This document shows positions 1 to 12,307 of a DNA stretch of 64,000 nucleotides, in pieces; within the stretch, counting starts at the first letter, position 1; each line of letters begins with the position of its first letter. The stretch comes from Karstenula rhodostoma CBS 690.94 (Eukaryota > Ascomycota > Dothideomycetes > Pleosporales > Didymosphaeriaceae): the NCBI GenBank assembly GCA_010093485.1, contig MU001497.1, positions 1,675,031 through 1,739,030 of the forward strand. The letters are read 5' to 3'. The notes under the pieces are model-generated. The model saw only the letters and a program-made list of their open reading frames with translations, was not told the origin of the DNA and did no database searches. The translations under genes and the position numbers were made by a program.

Positions 1-492
1 CGAGCAATTGCGCACAGGACGGTTAATCGTAATGCTATTTCTTCCACATAACAAGCCATACCTCATGCCCCATGGTTGCATAGTCGGCGCGTGGGACGAC
101 GGGGTCATTCTGTCCCGCACTATGATGATGCATACAAGTACTCTTCGAATTGGGTTAGGCTCAGGGTCTCTACATAGGCTGTATCTGTTGTTTCCTTTCT
201 CGCCAACATGCACATGCAGGGCATCGGGTTATGGGGCGGATGGAGTTCCAAGGATTCATACTGCATTGCGAGGGGTAACGCGGAAATTAGGCATGCTTTT
301 CTTTACTGCAACGTTTGATTCTTCTTGCTTTTACGATAGCTGTTCACGCGATCTACTACAAACTTATTTCACTTGGTTGTTCGTGACTGCCTCGATCGAG
401 CGAGACCGATGAGGAAGTCGCGACAACCGCCACTCGATCCTCGTCACTCTTTCCCACTCTATTCTCTTCCCATTCATCTTCGCAACCCTCAG
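1..492. other. 5' flank of the SPO22 gene
   Basis: No reading frame here resembles a known protein. The stretch ends at the start codon of the meiotic gene and probably holds its promoter and 5' leader. The window begins inside intergenic DNA, so an upstream neighbour cannot be judged. Confidence 0.4.
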
Positions 493-3400
493 ATGGCACC
501 GTCTCACCCAACAGCACGATCCGAACGCGAAAAGAAAGTCAAGTCGGTTTGCGGTTCGCAATCCCCTTGTGCACCTTCCTCCGGAGTCATCTTAACACCT
601 GACAGCTTTCGCATCGACTCTGGCAGACCGGCTTGAAATTTCGCGCGATAGAACGCTTGCGGAGGACCTCCAATCTCAAATCCGCAGCCTACCGCTTCCA
701 GCGACCTCCGCCGTTATTGCGAAACAAGACGAACTTGAGAACCTTGGAACCGAGCTCTGGAACACGTCCACTCGCTTGCGGCGTGACTTGCCACACACGA
801 ACGCCAGGATTACAGAGGATGCCTCCAGGAAGAATCATGAAGCAGGGCTCCTGCGCGTTTTCTCGTTCTTGCTCCTGGACTCGGCGGGCAGCCAGGCGGT
901 CAAGGGCCGGGAACGCAAGAACTGCATTCGGCTGATGAAAGTTGCGCTCAAAGCTGCGAAGTGGTGCGTTGAGAACAAGGAGGTTGACAATGCGACGAGA
1001 GTGCTTGAGCGCGCTGCTGAGTATCAGGAGATACTGGGCCAAGAGGGCGAGATTGAGAGGGGTGAGGCTGAGCTGGGAGAGCGGCTGCGCGTTGAGTATT
1101 ATGCTCTACGAACGGCCCTGGTAAGCCCTTGCCTTTCTTTGTGAGCTCACACTTACTTTGCGTAGGCGTGGAGATCAGATCGACTGGATACTGCAGAGCA
1201 TATGTTTATGAAGTGCAAACAACTTTCACGCTTTCTCACAGCGTCGCTAGCAGAGAGCGTCGCTGACCTGCTCTACGAGATGTGCAAGGACCTTCTCAGC
1301 AAGAACGACTACGAAGCTACGACACGATGGTTGGAGAGAGCTTATGACATTATCGGAGAGCAGAGCCTCGAGATGCTCAGCGCTGAAGCGGGAGAACTAA
1401 AGCTGAGCATCATGCAGAGTATAGGTATGTGAAGGCATATGTAACTGATCGATGTATCTCACGAGAAGGCAGTCCAAGCATACATGAAACTCAAGACCCC
1501 CGAGGCTCGCACGAAAGCATGGCATATGCTCCAGCTACTTGAAGCAGTGGGTATAGATTGACATTTCGTAGCCACGATGCTAAAGGTTTCAAAGGATCAT
1601 GAGGACAAGATGTCTATATGTCTGCTCCGCCTTGAATTATTATACTCGGAGACCAAAGTTGATCCCGAACAGGTCTATTTAGGTAAGGAAATATGGGCTC
1701 TGGTAGTTGCAAACTTGTTAGAACTTCGCTAACGTCATAAGTCGTACATCGTCTGATGCACTTCGTGGTGCTCAATGATAGAAACTTCAAGACGTACGTT
1801 GAGCGTGTCACAGGGCAGACATGGTCAATAACACGATTTCAGAATCATGCACCACGTCCACAAGCTGAAGGACCAGAGGTGAGGGTAATGCACGATCTAG
1901 CCTTCACTCGCTGATCACACAGTGCCGCTACCGCTTGCAAGATCGTCGACGAATTGATTAGCACCCGGCTGTTCCGAGAGGAGAAAGAGGCTTGGATCGA
2001 GAAGGCAGTCATCACAAGAGTATGGATCACTTGCACCTCGTTCGTTGCAGAAGGAACATTGATCCACCTTCGGGATTTCTTCGATGAGATCCTTCGAAAT
2101 GCAAAAGCCCCGCTTTCTGCTCAGGCAACTCATGCGGCACAGACTGTAAGTGGGTCGAGTCCTTCATTCTCCGCGTGTGCTGATTAAATCCACGTAGTTG
2201 CTTTGGAAACAGGTGGAGGCTACCTCGAGCCGAGGACAGCATGAAGAAGCCGAAGCATGGTGTGGAATTTGCCTTCATTCGTTATTCAACCTGGCTGGCG
2301 AGATTAACAAATCTAAGATTGCGAGGTATTCCTTCCGAAATTAGTGTATGCAGGCTCTGTGCTCACATGCAACAGGAAGATAATCATGTGCGCTCTGGCA
2401 CGACATGACTATGCAGCTGCACGGGACATTTTCTCCAAGATGTCCGATCCTGGTCGGGATGATCGCGTGACCCGGTATCTGATGTACAAAGTTGCGCTAC
2501 ACAGCAACGATCCAGATCTCGGTAAGACCACCGGTCGACGTATGTCACGAAAACTAAACCAATCCCTGCAGCTGCCGAATGCCTTGATGCAGTATGCCGG
2601 CAATCATCGAAGGACACTTCCCTGCTTTATGCATGTGTGATCGAGGCACAACAATCTGGAAATAAGCGAGAGGGGATAGCAGCGCTTGAAAAGCTGCTCG
2701 AGAAGTACAATGACCATACACCTGCTGGTGTACATCTGCCGGCGCTTTTGCGGTGAGTATGCTCCGCTAGGCTGGGGCTACATTGCTGATGAACACAGTA
2801 TGACAGTTCGTCTTCTCACCTCAGAACTGGTCAAGGACGGCGTTTTTCACGAAGATACATTCGGGCAGATCTGTAAAACCTTTGACGGAGGTGCGATTCT
2901 GATTTTAACAACTGAGCGGAGCTGATCCTGAATAGCATCAACACATGCGAAGGCATCGCGGCGCCGACCCAGTAATCCCAGCAGAGAACAGTTCAACAAT
3001 GGAGAGATTGAGTGGTTTTCGAAGAACTCGTACAATCTGGCTATCAAATACTGCGCCGAAGTCCCTCCGGCAAATCTTGTGCGACTGTTATCCGCGTGCA
3101 TCGAGGTACGTGACCACGCGCACCGTTCCTATCCGCTCCTTGGACTCATTGCTTCCATAGTTTATCAAAATCCTCAAAGATCAAGATCATGCCCAAGACA
3201 AAAGTGATGACATTTGTCTACGGTTGATGTTCTGTCATTACTTGTCCGTCTGCACCTTCACTGCACTGGCTCGCGCAGAAGACAGTATGCAAGACTGTGT
3301 ACGCCGTATCCACTACCTCATATGCTCGGTGGCTGAAAAATACAGATCCAACACTACCTTCAAGTTTCCAGGCACGGGCGAGAATTTCGCCTTCTTGGTG

Positions 3401-4228
3401 CAGACTTTATCGACAAGCTGCGCGGGTCTTCAAAAGCCGATATGATAGCAAAGCACTTACAGGTTGTTAAGCTGGAGCTTGAAGCTACGCTCAGACGAGA
3501 ACAATGGGATGAACTGGACAGTCTGTTCTACGAATGTTGGAAATATGGCGGTCCAACGCACTACGACACGCTTGCCGATCTTGTGCTCATCATGTACTCC
3601 TCCATGGCAAAAGACAACGTGGACAGAAAGTATCAGACCAGTAAGTGCGCTTCAAAATAGTTGCGTGGAGTCTCCAGCGCTGACGGCCGATGTAGAGGTT
3701 CTTTCCGCGCTCCAGAAGATCATCAATGCAAGTGGGAAAGGCGCAGGCTTTGATATCGTCAAGATGTCTCGGTGGATCCGCTGTCTTTTCCAACTCGCGC
3801 TCACATACGACGAGACTGTTAGCTTGAAATGCCTTGATCATGCAATCCGCATAGCATCTACGCGCAAAGGGGTAAGTTCCGTTATTCGTCCCTTCTACCG
3901 AACATCTTATTGAGCACCAATACAGGTGACTCACCATCTGCCTGCAACCCCACCTCCGACATCGCCCCACGCATCTATGGATCTGGATGCACCGATGACT
4001 GACGAGTATGTCAAGGAGCCCAACCATTACCCGGCTACCGAGCTTGAGTGGCTTGCCACGACGGCGTTCAACCATGCGGTCGACTACTACGTGCAGGAAA
4101 AGGACGACAAGTGTAGATTATGGGCTGAGAAGGCGCTTACGCTCGCTGAGTGGGCTGAAAAAGGGAATGGGTTGAGGGATGCGCTGGTGGAGAAGTACAC
4201 GGGCCTTACTTGGGATGAGGGGGGTTGA
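493..4228 (+). CDS. SPO22: Meiosis protein SPO22/ZIP4-like, multi-exon
   Basis: TPR-like helical scaffold of the synaptonemal-complex initiation (ZMM) group, which promotes meiotic crossovers in the nucleus. The first exon is 493-553; a 52-nt intron to 605 joins it in frame to a long second exon (606 to about 1119) rich in helix-pair repeats. The segment around 1165-1425, with AWRSDRLDTAEHMF and later WLERAYDII, matches the SPO22 domain, and 1579-1681 carries LLRLELLYSE in the right phase after another intron. The C-terminal exon (about 3926-4228) has ELEWLATTAFNHAVD and CRLWAEKALTLA, the usual end of fungal ZIP4 proteins. There are roughly a dozen exons separated by short introns, giving about 1,000 aa, the expected length. 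The exact middle exon borders were not all fixed. The first donor (GTTCGC) is non-consensus but is the only one that keeps the frame. Confidence 0.88.
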
Positions 4229-6637
4229 GGGTGTGTGCTGGTAGTCTACGGGCGAAGTGAGTGTATGTATGTCTATCTATCGAGCAAATAGAGGAGAGGA
4301 GGCGGCGGTGTGTTGGTGCCTTCGAAACAATGAATAGAGCTTGACTGAGTTGTCGATCACGTTCAATGCCATTGCACAAGTTTGACGTTGACGTTGTTGA
4401 ACGTCGGGAGAATATGCGCCCTGATATTTACAGCGAGGCAGATCGCTTGATTATGGCACCAGCTTTGCATATACTTGAGATCAAACCACGAAGTTAATGG
4501 TTCCTATCATTCCCTTTTTTGTGCCACAGCTACATATTGCAAGCGACAGCTCTACTACGATTTCATCTCTACCTGTCACTTTCAAGTTCTAGTTCCAGTT
4601 CTAGTCCGATTGCCCCCCTCATGTCCCCATCCAATAAACCCACACCCTAGATGACGAGGCCGACGCATCAAGCCGTCCCCTTCCTATTTATTCTTGCATA
4701 CCACTGCCATCGCCGCAACCGGAAAGTTGCATCCCGCACACACGATGATCCTGGCCGGGGTGAAGAAGGCGAAGGGGCCTTGGAGGACGACGTCAAGGGT
4801 GGAGGCGGGGTGGTGCAGGGGCGAGCAGGGTTGTAGGTGGTAGCCGCCGCTAGTCGCGGAGGGCGACGTGGGCGGTGGAGAGGTGGTGTCTGGGGACTAA
4901 GAGGAAGCGTACGCGGGTCGGGTAGGGTAGTCTGGAGGAAGGACCAGACAGACAGGGATGTTGTGGGGTTGGTTGGTTGGTTTGGTCTTTCTTTGCGTAT
5001 TGATATTGCAGGGAAGTGGATGGCAAGGGGACCTACGCACTTGGATGATGAACAGCCACCCGAGCCCCCCCTCAGGCCGCCGAATGCACCGGCGAGATTG
5101 CAGAAGATGCGTATGGCGCGGCGCGTTCGTCGTGCTGGTGGTCAGATGGACGATTCTTGAATCTGAATCTGTTAATACTCCCCTTCATAGCAGCTCAGCT
5201 CTGAATGAGACGTGGGAAGAAACCTACCTCGAAGATATAAACGCCACCACCGTCGCGAAGTCCTGCACGCCCGCAAACCTGCACCGTCGCGTCAGTATCG
5301 CGCCATCGCCACCAGGTCAACAATACACATACCCCAGGAAGTGATACGTACCTCGATTCCATCGGGAAAGAAAGTTGAGCAGGTACGTACACCCATATGA
5401 CGCGTACGTCGAAGCCGCCTTTTCACCGTGTGCGTCTGTCTTACATCCCCCTCCTCCTTGAGTTGCAGGCAGCTCGTGCGAAACGTGCTCTAAGCGTCTA
5501 CTTTATCCATCGTCAACACCGACACCGCCAGCATTATCATTTCTTTCGTTTCTTTCTTTGCACCACGCAATCCCAAATCCTGGATCCAAGCGAGGGTTAG
5601 CGGTAGATGGATGGCACAGCTCTCGAAACCACACTGGAATAAAGAAGGTTGTGGTATACAGAGGAGGTTTAACTCTGGCTATACGACAGGCATCCGTCTG
5701 TTGCAACCGTGGACGTCATGCTCGCGCGGAGATGGTGCTGCAGATCGCACCGTGCAAGGGGTAGGCAGCGGTCTGCGTCGGTGATCTCTCCGCGTGGGAG
5801 AGCGCAGTATGTATGCGGTCTACTTGCAAATGGGACAGCTTGAAAGCTTGTTGCTGTCAGTAGGGATCGCAAACTCGTCACAAAGATTAAACACATTCAA
5901 GTTCATGGAATGAAGTGCATTGTGTTAATCGGATATTGCCCTGCCTCGCCGCTCAAACACGACCCGGGCGCAGAACAACCGCAAAGAAAAAACTATTGCT
6001 ACATCGGACCGGAGGCATACGCAGTTGGTTGTGTGGGAAAGCCCTCCCTCCCATCGAGCGAGAGCAAGACACAAACTCGTATTATCCATTTGAAGTGATG
6101 TAGCCTCTTTCTCCCAAGTGATTATTGCACGAAGCAGATAGTACCGTCAACGCCAGTGTGAAGCACATATTGCACTCCGTGTTTAGCCAATACAGTTGAA
6201 AACGTGAGCAAGCCACTGAAGAAGAAACGCATAGTCGATGTTTTTCCATAGAAGTTTTGAGACAAGGTGTGTCCAGGAGATGAGTCGTGGTGGAGAAGTA
6301 ATTGAAGCATCGTAAAGAGGCTGCGATCCAAAGCATTGGTGAGCCTAGACATAACATGTCTCACAAACGCCAGATTATGTGCATGCCTGCGCGCGGATGC
6401 GACGAACAGGTGCCAGGTCGATGAGATAGGTCATGCTCATATGTTCCATAAGCAAGACAGACATCGGTAGGCTCTAGCCGTCAAGTAAGGCGAGCAAGGC
6501 ACGAACATCCGTGAGAGGAGAAAAGTTCCGAGTAGTCATGTCGCACAAGAGGTGATTCCTGAACATCGGTCATGCAAGCAAGCATCATTCGACAGTCTCT
6601 CAGTGACATGTGCAAGAATCACGATGGATCGAGTCTT
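4229..6637. other. Intergenic stretch, no gene seen
   Basis: About 2.4 kb between the 3' end of the SPO22 gene and the 3' end of the KH gene, which converge here. The reading frames are short, low in complexity and unlike any family I know. It probably holds two 3' untranslated regions and spacer DNA. A small unrecognised gene or a noncoding RNA cannot be excluded. Confidence 0.5.
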
Positions 6638-8474
6638 CTATGCACCGGGAGGCGCTTGACCGGGCTGCTGTTGTGCTTGGTAACCTAATGACGAGTACCA
6701 CAGGTTCAGGTAGTTCTGGTAGCCACCATACGCAGCATATGGATCAACAGCTGCGGCATCACCTTGGGCGGCTGGTTGAGGTGCACTTGCTTGAGCGGCG
6801 GGCTGTCCATAGGAGGGCTGTTGCTGTGAGTAGTCATTGTAGCCGCCGTTGTCACGACCGCCGCCACCACCACCGCCACCGCCGCCGCGTCTACCGGCGT
6901 TCTTCTCTTTCTGCATGGCGTTAGAGGGGCACTACACAGCGCAGCGAAACACTTACCACTTGGTCTACCTTCTCCCAGATAGCGCGCTTCGCATCGTCAA
7001 TGGCTTGGCGCGTACCGACGAGTCCTATCTCGCGCTCGATATCGGCACCGCTGGCTTGAGAGACATTGATCTTGCATCCTGTAGTGGCTTGCATGTCCTT
7101 GATGGTCTCGCCGCCTATGCGATGATTAGAACAGGATACTTTATAAAGCGCACAAGAAACTGACCTTTGCCGATGATCATGCCAACGGCATCGGAAGGAA
7201 CCGTGACGCTGTCGTTGATCTTGCCAGCGCCTCCACTGTACGGGTCGAAGTTGTCACGCCTAGCGGGCTGCTGTTGCTGGGCTGCGGGAGGCCCCTCATT
7301 ACCCCGGGTATCACTGTCGACGATCTCCATGATGAGCTCCCTGGCTTTGGCGGCAGCGGTGGCACTGCCGATGAGGTTCACAGGGCGCAGTCCGTTCACG
7401 CTCTTGTTTTCACCAACAATGTTGACATGGCAGCCACTTCGTTCTTGGAGATCACGGATAGTCTCACCTCCACGACCAATGATCAGTCCGACAGTACGAT
7501 CAGGAACCATGATTTGAGATTGTTCCTCGCCATCGCGCAAAGCAGGTTGATTGGAAGCAGCTTTCACGGCAGCGCCGGGGCGCGCATTACGGCCAGTTTC
7601 ACGGGCAGGATTACCACCGTTTTCTTCAATGATGCGGTTGATCTCGCGTTTCGCAGTGATACGAGCACCTGGACCGCCAGTAATGCGGCACTCACGGGTG
7701 GGCCCGGTGTTGGGGCCATTGATGAACTGGATCCTAGTACCTGACTCCTGTTCGATGCGACGCAGGCTTTCGCCCTGGCGTCCGATCACGAGGCCAACCA
7801 AAGACGAATCAATGAGAATCACTTCGGAGTTGTCATTCTGAGGTGGAGTGCGATCACGACCGCCATATCCGCGAGGCTGGGGGGAGAATTGATTGCGTCT
7901 AGGGGGCGAGCGAGAGCGCTCACGATAACCATGACCCCGTCGCTCCTCTCGGTACGGGTTGTAACCATCACGCATGTTATCACGCTGCGGGGACCGGGAG
8001 CGCGACCGGTCTCGGAAGTCACGACCGCGCAAACGAGGATCATCTTGATGAGCTGGGACTGCGTAAGTCGATGGCGGCGTTGCAGAGTGATGCATGTCAA
8101 AGCTACCTGGACGCTGCTCGTAGCTCAGACCCTTTTGCGCCGCAAACCCGCGCGCCTTTGCAAGCGCGTCCTGGATGCTGACAGAGCCTGAGCTACTGGG
8201 TTTAATGGCGCTTAGATCAATTTGTCCTTGGTTCGTCGGAGGGGGGAAGCCGTAGTTAGTGGGCGGTGTCGCAGTTGGCAGCGCACCCGGAAAGCCGGGA
8301 GGCAGGCCTTGGAGAGCCGGCATCTGCGGCGCGGTTTGCTGCGGCGTTTGTGAGGGAGTCGTCGTCGCGGGTCGGGCGGCTGCGAAAGTGTTAGCAAGAC
8401 GGTTGAGGGCGCAAGGAAAGCAACAGCTGCGTACCAAGCGCCGCCAAGATGGCGTTGATGTCGGGTGTCGCCAT
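6638..8474 (-). CDS. Triple KH-domain RNA-binding protein (FUBP-like)
   Basis: Predicted RNA or single-stranded DNA binding protein with three KH domains, related in layout to far-upstream-element-binding proteins. The start is at 8474 (MATPDINAILAAL), followed by a short intron (8434-8380) with a perfect GCTAAC branch site. An RS/arginine-rich stretch precedes KH1 (VILIDSSLVGLVIGRQGESL), KH2 (PDRTVGLIIGRGGETI) and KH3 (VPSDAVGMIIGKGG). KH3 is split by a phase-compatible intron near 7160-7112. A further intron lies near 6916-6955. The C-terminus is glycine-rich (a run of ten G), then Q/A/Y-rich, ending QPGQAPPGA. GXXG loops are intact in all three KH domains. Likely acts in mRNA processing or stability; the target is not visible in the sequence. 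Confidence 0.9.
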
Positions 8475-8683
8475 GATGTGCGCGACTCTTGCAGCTAGGT
8501 TCAATACTTCAATGCAATAAGAATCGCACGGGTTATAAAGAGTTCGAAGAAGTAAGATAGCTCGCGCAGGCGGGTGGTTGGCTCGAGGCGCGGTGAGTCT
8601 TTGTAGTGTGTCGCGAAGAAAGAGAAAGGCAGGCGAGAGCTAAGAAGGTGGAGAGTAAGAAGCTAGCTGGAACCGACTAGCGC

Positions 8684-8693
8684 ATCACGTGAT
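8684..8693. promoter_or_regulatory. ATCACGTGAT palindrome upstream of the KH gene
   Basis: A perfect 10-bp palindrome with a CACGTG E-box core, 210 bp upstream of the KH start codon. Extended CACGTG sites are bound by bHLH factors of the Cbf1 type in fungi. Function here is inferred from sequence and position only. Confidence 0.5.
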
Positions 8694-8715
8694 CAGGCTC
8701 CAGCCCTCACCTAAT

Positions 8716-8732
8716 CCAATGAATTTGATTGG
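8716..8732. promoter_or_regulatory. Inverted pair of CCAAT boxes
   Basis: CCAAT at 8716-8720 and ATTGG at 8728-8732, separated by seven bases, about 245 bp upstream of the KH gene start. CCAAT is the site of the HAP/CBF complex; the paired inverted layout next to the E-box supports a real promoter. Confidence 0.45.
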
Positions 8733-8842
8733 GTCACTCAAGTGCTCTCGGTGAAAGACGTGGCACAATTAACTAATATTCATCCTCATACAAGTTCTGG
8801 ATTCACAATAAGAGTCCACATGTATCTCGAACAAAACCGTAA

Positions 8843-8862
8843 CAACACACACACACACACAC
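8843..8862. repeat. AC dinucleotide microsatellite
   Basis: An uninterrupted run of about ten AC units in noncoding DNA between the KH gene and GYP5. Likely length-polymorphic; no function seen. Confidence 0.85.
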
Positions 8863-9397
8863 AAGCCCAATCACTACGTGGTCTGGCTTCAGCTGTGAAA
8901 TAAGAAATCCATTCGGATCTATCTTGATAACTGAGACTACAACTACAGACTAGAAAACTACCAATACGAGCAATCCATGAGTCCCCCCGAAACTATGGTT
9001 TGTCTTTATCTTTTCCCAAGAGCAAAGCACCGTTTGCGCCATCCAAGCTAGCCAATGAATGCAGACATTATCCAAAAATGAGCGTGCAGAAGTGCAAAGA
9101 AAAGTGACTAAACACCAAGGGAGGGTCTCTCCTCATTCGGCCGTGGGTATATGATGAGATGCGTGTGGGATACAAATCGAGCGTCGTCCATGAGCGTGCT
9201 GTAAAGTGAGAAAATGAGGTGCTTCTCCCGATAGGGCGGGTCTAGCGGTAATATGGACATGAAGAACCAAAGTAAGAGGCGGTGGTCGCTTTGAGAGATT
9301 CGTATTTGATGCGTGTTGCAGCATATGCAGATGTTGCGCCGGTTCAAATGCTATAGGGTCGCGGAAGTGTACGAACAGATGCATGGCCGTAAGCCGG

Positions 9398-12307
9398 TTA
9401 CTGCGCCATCATATGTGTGACGGTATTCCACTTCTGCTTGAGCTGCTCATACTGCTGGTTAATCTAGAGAGATTGTTAGTCCAGAGAAGTCAGAGCGAGA
9501 TGATGATACTTACGTCCGCATATTTCATCTTCGTGTCAACGAGATCCTTTTCCATCTCGGCCATGTTCTCCTCCAACATGCGGTTCTCGTTGTGGACGCT
9601 GATGTTCTTCTGCATGACAGTGTCCATCTCCGTTCGCATCCTCTCCTCTATCTCCGCGGGCTGCGTGTCCACGATCTTCTGAAGCTCCTCGACCTTGGTC
9701 TTGAGTGTTTCGTTCTCCTCCGCTAGCGTGTCGTTCTCAACTTTTGTCTTGATGAGTTCGGATGCTACCTGGACGTGCTCCGTATCAGACTGCTCGGCAC
9801 GCCGTTCCAAAGTGCGAACCTTAGTCTCAAGCATAGCAGTCTTGTCCTTCAGACCTTGCAACTCAGTCTCTCGCTCCTTTTCGACCCGTTGCTGCTCCTT
9901 CCACTCGGTCGTGTATTGCTTCACTATCTCGGGCGTGAGCTTGACCTCGACCGCATCCTTGACGAGGACATCGGCACGGTAGACCTCTTTGTCGATGCCA
10001 CCAGTAGACCCGAAGAAGCCACTTTCGAGGATGGAAGACGCCGAGGGAGCCTTGTCGATATAAACATCGAAAATCTTCTCCTTCAGAAACGTCGTCAGGG
10101 TAGCCATGTCTTTCATACCCATCAACGCCTCTGCGTTCTTCTGCATGAGAACAATGCCGAACCGGAGAATGGCAGTCTCGAGACTTTCGCTGAGAATGAG
10201 GTCATAGATCCGGAGGACCAGTTGGAGCGGGAAGCGGTATGCGAAGAGGGTCAAAAACCACTGTGTAGCATAGAGCTGGGGTTTGACATCCTTTCTTCGG
10301 AGGTGGCAATACAGGGCGGGCTCAAGATCTTCCAGAAGGCGCTCGAATTGGTAGAGGTGCAGATGCAGTCCAGGCATATCTGCAACGAATAGATCTCGCA
10401 GGCCGTACTTGTTCATAAGAGTCACGAACAAGCTGAAGGCCTCCTCTTCGGGCATGTTGAAGAGCAAGGGCATGGCGACGAAGTTCATACCTTGCGCGTA
10501 CCCAACAGCTTCGTCGTACAGGGCGTATGCCTTGCAAATGCCGAAAAGCCCATCTTGCAGACCTGCAGCCATAAGGTACTTGGAATAACTGGTGCGTGCA
10601 CCGAGGTCGCGTTTGATCGTCTTCTCAAGTCTCTGGATCGCGGCGATCTCTTGCTTGGTACTCTTCTGCTTTTCGGCAGCAAGCTTCAATTGAAGTTTTG
10701 TCACGTCATCATGGTTGTCCGATGGAAGAGAAGGCGATCCCATGGGAGCACTACCGGTTGTCGTAGCGGGAGTTGAATAGTCGGAGTGGATGGAGGATGA
10801 AGACGAAGCTATCGAATCCTTCTCCTTGCTGTCTGATCCAGTTAGAAGTTGCGAAGTCTTGGCCTTGGTTGTCTCCTTGTCTGTGCCACGGGCAACCAAT
10901 TCTTTGTACAGAACCTCCAGATCGTCGTTCTTGCTCTGCGCCAGAACCTGCCAGATGACACCACGAATGGCCTGAGGAATACCGCTCGCAATAGCTCGAT
11001 TGAGCTCCTCTGCGCTGGTGCGTGCAACAGCAGCAGGTCCTTCGTTGACAACGTTCTGCCACAGGTCCCAGTCGACCGGTTCGGTGGCATCCACAGCGGG
11101 ACCAGCAGCGAAACCAGCAGCAGTGCCAGGAGCGAGATTTGGGTTAACAGTGGGCTGCTTGGCGAGGGTGGGAGGTAGGGGGCTAGTCGGTTCATCGCCG
11201 GCTACGCTCGACGGGCTGGCGAGGCCAATGCCCAGGCCAGTTGGGGCTGCTCCTTGTCCAGGTTCACCGGCCTCATCTATTGTGATGCCGGCCTCTTCCC
11301 TCATTCGCAGAAACTTGAAGCGATCGCGCAAGCTGCCCTGGCTTGACCGGTTGCCCTTGATTGTGTCCTCATCTTCAATTTTTCCGAGCTCGGTATGGCT
11401 GCCGATGGTTGCGAGGGAGGAATTGGTGTTTCTCCTGTCGGCTGTGGCGAGCGGCGGGGACTCGGACAGTTTCTTGCTGGAGCTGTTCCGCGAAAGCCAC
11501 GAGAAAGGGCTTGTGAGCTTGCGCGACGTCGCTGCCGGCGGAGGCAACGAGGCGTGCTTTTCAGAAGCCGGCGGCGGCGGCGGTGGAGGGAATTTGACTG
11601 GTGACATCTTGCCAGACAGACCCTGAAGGCTGCCTGTAGAGTCGCGGGGCGGTAGCTTGGGTGGCCCCCCGAGGTTGGGGCTTTTTGCGGCTTCTGGTGA
11701 TTGTCAGTCCACCGAACCGAAAAGGATAGATCTACTGCGCTGGGAGGGTATGGCGGTGCAGGAGAGGCTGCAAGGGAGAGAGGTCGCGTGATTCGCGGTA
11801 GAGCATGCTCGTGTAACCCTCGCAGCCACTTCGCAAAGGGCAAAATTACCTTCTTCGAGCGAGACATCATCCATGGATGTCACGGATATTCTATGCGACG
11901 TGAGGTTTGGGGACTTGGGAGCGTCGTCGCCGGAGGGCTCAGCGGGCGTCTCCTCAGTTGGCGGTGTGGTATGTGTCTTCTGCTCGTCGGCCTCTGGGAC
12001 GGGCTCCTTCTCCTCGAGCGCCCCGTTGATATCTGGTATGCCGGGTACTTCGGGCACCTCGGGCACCTCTGCGTCTGCGTTCTGCTCTGCCGATGCCGAC
12101 GACTCGCGCCGGCTGATCAGTGACCGCGCGCGGGAGGCGGACGTTGGTCGCGGAGTGGTTTCGGTGGCATCTTCGAATGAGTCCTGAGAGCAACACCAGG
12201 TCAGCCACCGCTACGGAGGTGCATGCAAACTGCGAGCGGGTACTCACGGCGTCCGCGTTGGAGCTGTGTGTGCTCTCTGGCCGGGCGATGGGCTTGGTGT
12301 CTTCCAT
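9398..12307 (-). CDS. GYP5: Rab GTPase-activating protein, GYP5-like TBC
   Basis: GTPase-activating protein for Rab/Ypt proteins in ER-Golgi and exocytic traffic. Exon 1 starts at 12307 (MEDTKPIARPES). Exon 2 is acidic and proline-rich. An intron of about 150 nt (near 11852-11698) leads in frame to the main exon, whose N-terminal part has a proline run and serine-rich segments. The TBC domain runs from IASGIPQAIRGVIWQVL through RDLGARTSYSKY (arginine finger) and AVGYAQGMNF (glutamine finger). After the TBC domain a long heptad-rich coiled coil (KEQQRVEKERETELQGL onward) matches Gyp5/Gyl1 architecture. A last small exon after a short intron (about 9512-9460) ends in VTHMMAQ, with the stop at 9398-9400. 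Length is about 880 aa, normal for fungal Gyp5 proteins. Both catalytic fingers are present, so it should be active. Confidence 0.92.

Larger units (their letters stand above)
8475..9397. other. Intergenic: KH promoter and GYP5 3' region
   Basis: Spacer between two minus-strand genes. It contains the KH gene's promoter elements (E-box palindrome and paired CCAAT, listed separately) and a short AC microsatellite. No coding frame is convincing. Confidence 0.5.

Noticed and set aside
9775..10392. 205-codon plus-strand frame opposite GYP5
   Set aside because: It lies fully inside the TBC-domain exon and its texture is that of an antisense shadow.
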